Shown: positions 15,618 through 17,803 of the stretch, piece after piece | How positions within the stretch are numbered: the stretch's first letter is position 1 | How the letters are laid out: the number at the start of each line of letters is the position of its first letter | Assembly (NCBI GenBank): GCA_016281475.1 | Contig: JAEEIS010000190.1 | Coordinates: forward strand, 1-17,803 | Source of the DNA: Bacteroidales bacterium | GTDB lineage: Bacteria > Bacteroidota > Bacteroidia > Bacteroidales > P3 | Length of the DNA stretch: 17,803 nucleotides | Direction: 5' to 3' | Program-made: the position numbers and the translations under genes | The notes under the pieces: generated by a model | Database searches by the model: none | Told to the model about the DNA's origin: nothing | What the model saw: only the letters and a program-made list of their open reading frames with translations

Positions 15618-15917
15618 TTAGTTAATGAATAGTTTGGGGTAAATCTCTTTGGCAAACAGTTCCTCCACATTGCCAGCGTTGACGCTGTGCAAAATGAAGC
15701 CCTCTGGTGTTTCTTCCACCTGTGGGCCGCGTTCCGAGGGCTCCATGCCTTCGCATCCGACCGTTACGCCCAAAGCGCAATGACCGAGACAGAAGCTGGC
15801 TTGCAAATCGATGACATCTTCCACATCATACTTTTTCAGTACCTCTTTGAAGGCTTCGATTACCTCGTACGACCCTTTCAGGTGGCAGGAACTGCCAACA
15901 CATACTTTGATTGTCAT
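15618..15917 (-). CDS. [2Fe-2S] thioredoxin-like ferredoxin (NuoE/HydC-like small protein)
   Basis: A 99-aa thioredoxin-fold ferredoxin with the four-Cys pattern Cys6-x4-Cys11 (CVGSSC) and Cys43-x3-Cys47 (CLGHC), the signature of NuoE/HydC-like [2Fe-2S] domains. It probably carries electrons to or from the adjacent HydS or a partner hydrogenase. The ATG at 15917 is preferred; an in-frame GTG at 15929 would add only four residues (MFIN) unlike the family start. It is the first gene of the hydrogenase set, 29 bp from the next, downstream of a candidate promoter. Confidence 0.9.
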   Translation of the reverse strand: MTIKVCVGSSCHLKGSYEVIEAFKEVLKKYDVEDVIDLQASFCLGHCALGVTVGCEGMEPSERGPQVEETPEGFILHSVNAGNVEELFAKEIYPKLFIN

Positions 15918-15938
15918 ATTAATAAACACATTTTATTT

Positions 15939-15991
15939 AAGCCGTGAACTTCAAGTTTCAAGTGCAGGACAAAGGCAGCCACCTACGGCTT
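15939..15991. terminator. 7-bp inverted repeat after ppdK; possible terminator or operator
   Basis: AAGCCGT (15939-15945) pairs with ACGGCTT (15985-15991) around a 39-base spacer with CTTGAA direct repeats on the minus strand. It could help end the PPDK transcript, but no T-tract follows, and it overlaps the candidate promoter of the ferredoxin gene, so an operator role is also possible. Confidence 0.3.
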
Positions 15992-16000
15992 AAAACTCAA
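15970..16000 (-). promoter_or_regulatory. Candidate promoter of the ferredoxin-hydrogenase set
   Basis: On the minus strand TTG (16000-15998) is followed after 20 bases by TGCCTTTG (15977-15970), one mismatch from the TAnnTTTG -7 consensus and with the right spacing for a Bacteroidetes promoter. The predicted leader is about 45 nt to the ATG at 15917. It falls inside the 15939-15991 inverted repeat. Confidence 0.45.
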
Positions 16001-16025
16001 AGCTCACAAGCTCATTATTTATCAC

Positions 16026-17803
16026 TTACTTCTCTCTGGCTTCCTTGATGGCTGCCTGGGCAGCGGCAAGACGTGCCACGGGGACGCGGAACGGCGAGCA
16101 GCTGACGTAGGTCATGCCGTTCTTGTAGAAGAACTCGGCTGCCGTCGGGTCGCCACCGTGCTCTCCGCACACGCCGCACTTCAGTTCGGGACGGGTCTTA
16201 CGGCCACGCTCGATACCTATCTTCACCAACTCGCCCACACACTCGGTGTCGAAGTTGTTGAACGGGTCGGCGGGGATAATCTTCTCGTCGACATACTTGC
16301 TGACGATAGCGTTCACGTCGTCGCGGCTGAAGCCGAAGGTCATCTGCGTCAGGTCGTTCGTGCCGAAGCTGAAGAACTCAGCCACCTCGGCAATCTGGTT
16401 GGCAACCAAGGCGGCACGCGGTATCTCAATCATGGTGCCGAACTTGTAGTTGAACTTCATGCCATACTTGGCTTCCACCTCTTCCTTCACGCGGTCGGCG
16501 AGAGCCTTCTGATGCTTCAGCTCGGCAGCATTGATGGTCAGGGGAACCATGATTTCCAGATGCGGGTCGTGGCCTTCCTTCAGCAGCTCCACCGTGGCGC
16601 TGAAGAGGGCACGGAACTGCATCTCGGTGATTTCGGGATAGATGATACCCAGACGCACACCACGCAGACCCATCATCGGGTTCACCTCGTGCATACCCTC
16701 TATACGGGCGTGCAGCTTATCGAAGTCTATGCCGCGTGCCTTGGCCACTTCGCGCTGCTTATCCTCTGTCTGGGGGACAAACTCATGCAGCGGGGGATCC
16801 ATCAGGCGGAAGGTCAGGGGCTTGCCGTCCATCACCTTCAGCGTACCCTTGGCACTCTCACGCACATAGGGCTCCAGCTCGGCCAGGGCCACCTTGCGGG
16901 CATCCAGCGTGTCGGCCAATATCATGTTGCGCAGCTTCTCCAGCGGCACCTCGCTGTTCTCGCCATAGAACATGTGCTCGATGCGGAACAGGCCGATACC
17001 CTCGGCACCAAAGTCAATAGCCTTCTGGGCATCCTCAGGGTTGTCGGCATTGGTGCGGACACCCATCTTGCGGAACTTGTCGACCAGCTTCATAAACTGC
17101 TGGAACAGCGGATTCTCAGTGGCGTTAATCATCTTCACCTCTTCGTCATACACCCAGCCCTTCGAGCCGTTGAGACTCAGCAGGTCGCCTTCGTGGAACA
17201 CCTTGCCATTGATGGTCACTGAGCCGTGTTCCTCTACGTTGACCTTCTTCTTGCCATACTCGTCGGTGCTGACAGAGGCACGCTCCATCTCAATCTTCAC
17301 GGCATCGCAACCCACTATGCAGCACTTGCCCCAACCACGGGCCACCAGAGCGGCGTGTGAGGTCATACCGCCGCGAGCGGTCAGAATGCCGTCGGCAGCA
17401 CGCATACCCTCCACGTCTTCGGGGTTGGTCTCCTCGCGGACGAGGATATTCTTGATACCGGCAGCCTGATACTCCTTGGCCTTCTCGCTGGTGAGGGCTA
17501 TCACACCCACTGCGCCGCCAGGACCTGCGGGCAGACCCTTGGCCAGCACGGTGTGCTTCTTCTCGTCGGCGGCATCGAGGATGGGGTGCAGCAGCTCGTC
17601 GAGTTGGGCGGGCGATATGCGCATCACCACCTCGCTCTCGTCTATCAGGCCTTCCTTCAGCATGTCGAAAGCCATCGTCAAAGCGGCCACGCCGGTACGC
17701 TTACCCACGCGGCACTGCAGCATATACAGCTTGCCGTCCTGAATGGTGAACTCGATGTCGAGCATGTCGTGGTAGTTCTTCTCAAGGATGTTGCGGATGT
17801 CGC
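16026..17803 (-). CDS. ppdK: Pyruvate, phosphate dikinase, C-terminal two-thirds (5' end outside window)
   Basis: Reversibly converts pyruvate, ATP and phosphate to PEP, AMP and PPi. About 591 residues are visible and the frame is open to the right edge, so the start and the ATP-grasp N-terminus are cut off; the ATG at 17765 is internal. Present are the phosphohistidine domain with catalytic His in GGMTSHAALVARGWGKC, the linker, and the PEP/pyruvate TIM barrel ending in catalytic Cys of KCGVCGEHGGDP. The family is normally about 900 residues, so roughly 310 are missing on the right. It shares the strand with the hydrogenase set and pckA, putting two PEP-node enzymes around the hydrogenases. 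Confidence 0.96.
   Translation of the reverse strand, partial: DIRNILEKNYHDMLDIEFTIQDGKLYMLQCRVGKRTGVAALTMAFDMLKEGLIDESEVVMRISPAQLDELLHPILDAADEKKHTVLAKGLPAGPGGAVGVIALTSEKAKEYQAAGIKNILVREETNPEDVEGMRAADGILTARGGMTSHAALVARGWGKCCIVGCDAVKIEMERASVSTDEYGKKKVNVEEHGSVTINGKVFHEGDLLSLNGSKGWVYDEEVKMINATENPLFQQFMKLVDKFRKMGVRTNADNPEDAQKAIDFGAEGIGLFRIEHMFYGENSEVPLEKLRNMILADTLDARKVALAELEPYVRESAKGTLKVMDGKPLTFRLMDPPLHEFVPQTEDKQREVAKARGIDFDKLHARIEGMHEVNPMMGLRGVRLGIIYPEITEMQFRALFSATVELLKEGHDPHLEIMVPLTINAAELKHQKALADRVKEEVEAKYGMKFNYKFGTMIEIPRAALVANQIAEVAEFFSFGTNDLTQMTFGFSRDDVNAIVSKYVDEKIIPADPFNNFDTECVGELVKIGIERGRKTRPELKCGVCGEHGGDPTAAEFFYKNGMTYVSCSPFRVPVARLAAAQAAIKEAREK

Noticed and set aside
16158..17222. 354-aa plus-strand open frame over ppdK, and similar ones at 14104-14964 and 9748-10362
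   Set aside because: Antisense to strongly conserved enzymes, with no start context, motif or plausible composition.
1..17803. CRISPR array, tRNA, rRNA, transposase or prophage genes
   Set aside because: No spaced direct repeats, cloverleaf, rRNA-like stretches or recombinase/phage proteins were seen.

Overview
The window looks like chromosomal DNA from an anaerobic Bacteroidales bacterium, most like Prevotellaceae or Muribaculaceae; the genus cannot be fixed from sequence alone. The reasons are: a TAnnTTTG-type Bacteroidetes -7 promoter; translation starts without clear Shine-Dalgarno sites; many signal-peptide and lipoprotein genes of Bacteroidales type; a PorT-like outer-membrane barrel; a periplasmic DPP IV; and ATP-dependent PEP carboxykinase together with pyruvate phosphate dikinase. 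Every protein-coding gene appears intact except the last, which runs off the right edge. Coding is dense and no gene-free stretch exceeds about 205 bases.

Layout. (1) 1-180 is a structured, apparently non-coding segment with nested hairpins. (2) 181-1585, plus strand: two lipoproteins, a glutathione peroxidase and a VanX-type D-Ala-D-Ala dipeptidase. (3) 1662-6097, minus strand: a tripartite MacAB-TolC-type export operon in the order TolC, adaptor, ATPase, permease. (4) 6225-6938, minus: an outer-membrane beta-barrel protein with a recognisable promoter and terminator. (5) 7084-9258, minus: dipeptidyl peptidase IV. (6) 9376-15917, minus: a hydrogen and PEP-node block, read in transcription order as [2Fe-2S] thioredoxin-like ferredoxin, PAS-containing putatively sensory [FeFe] hydrogenase (HydS, group C type), SpoIIE/PP2C phosphatase, a 164-bp palindromic element, a second [FeFe] hydrogenase (group B type) and pckA. 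(7) 16026 to the right edge, minus: 3' two-thirds of pyruvate phosphate dikinase.

The most interesting part is 9376-17803. A putative H2- or redox-sensing hydrogenase lacks the proton-relay cysteine of its H-cluster and is translationally coupled (ATGA overlap) to a phosphatase with an unassigned C-terminal domain. Next comes a hydrogenase that keeps that cysteine, followed only 22 bp later by PEP carboxykinase, with PPDK upstream of the whole set. Inference: the block ties redox disposal as H2 to flux at the PEP/pyruvate/oxaloacetate node. The families are known; the coupling to pckA, the palindrome in front of the second hydrogenase and the phosphatase C-terminal domain are the parts that may be undescribed. 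No hydEFG maturation genes, STAS/anti-sigma partner or sensor kinase are in the window, so maturation and the output of the signalling module must lie elsewhere.

Several intergenic gaps hold long AT-rich inverted repeats with a shared flavour (GAAAATTGAA-like arms, or tandem AGTGATT heptamers). They probably act as terminators and look like a dispersed repeat family.
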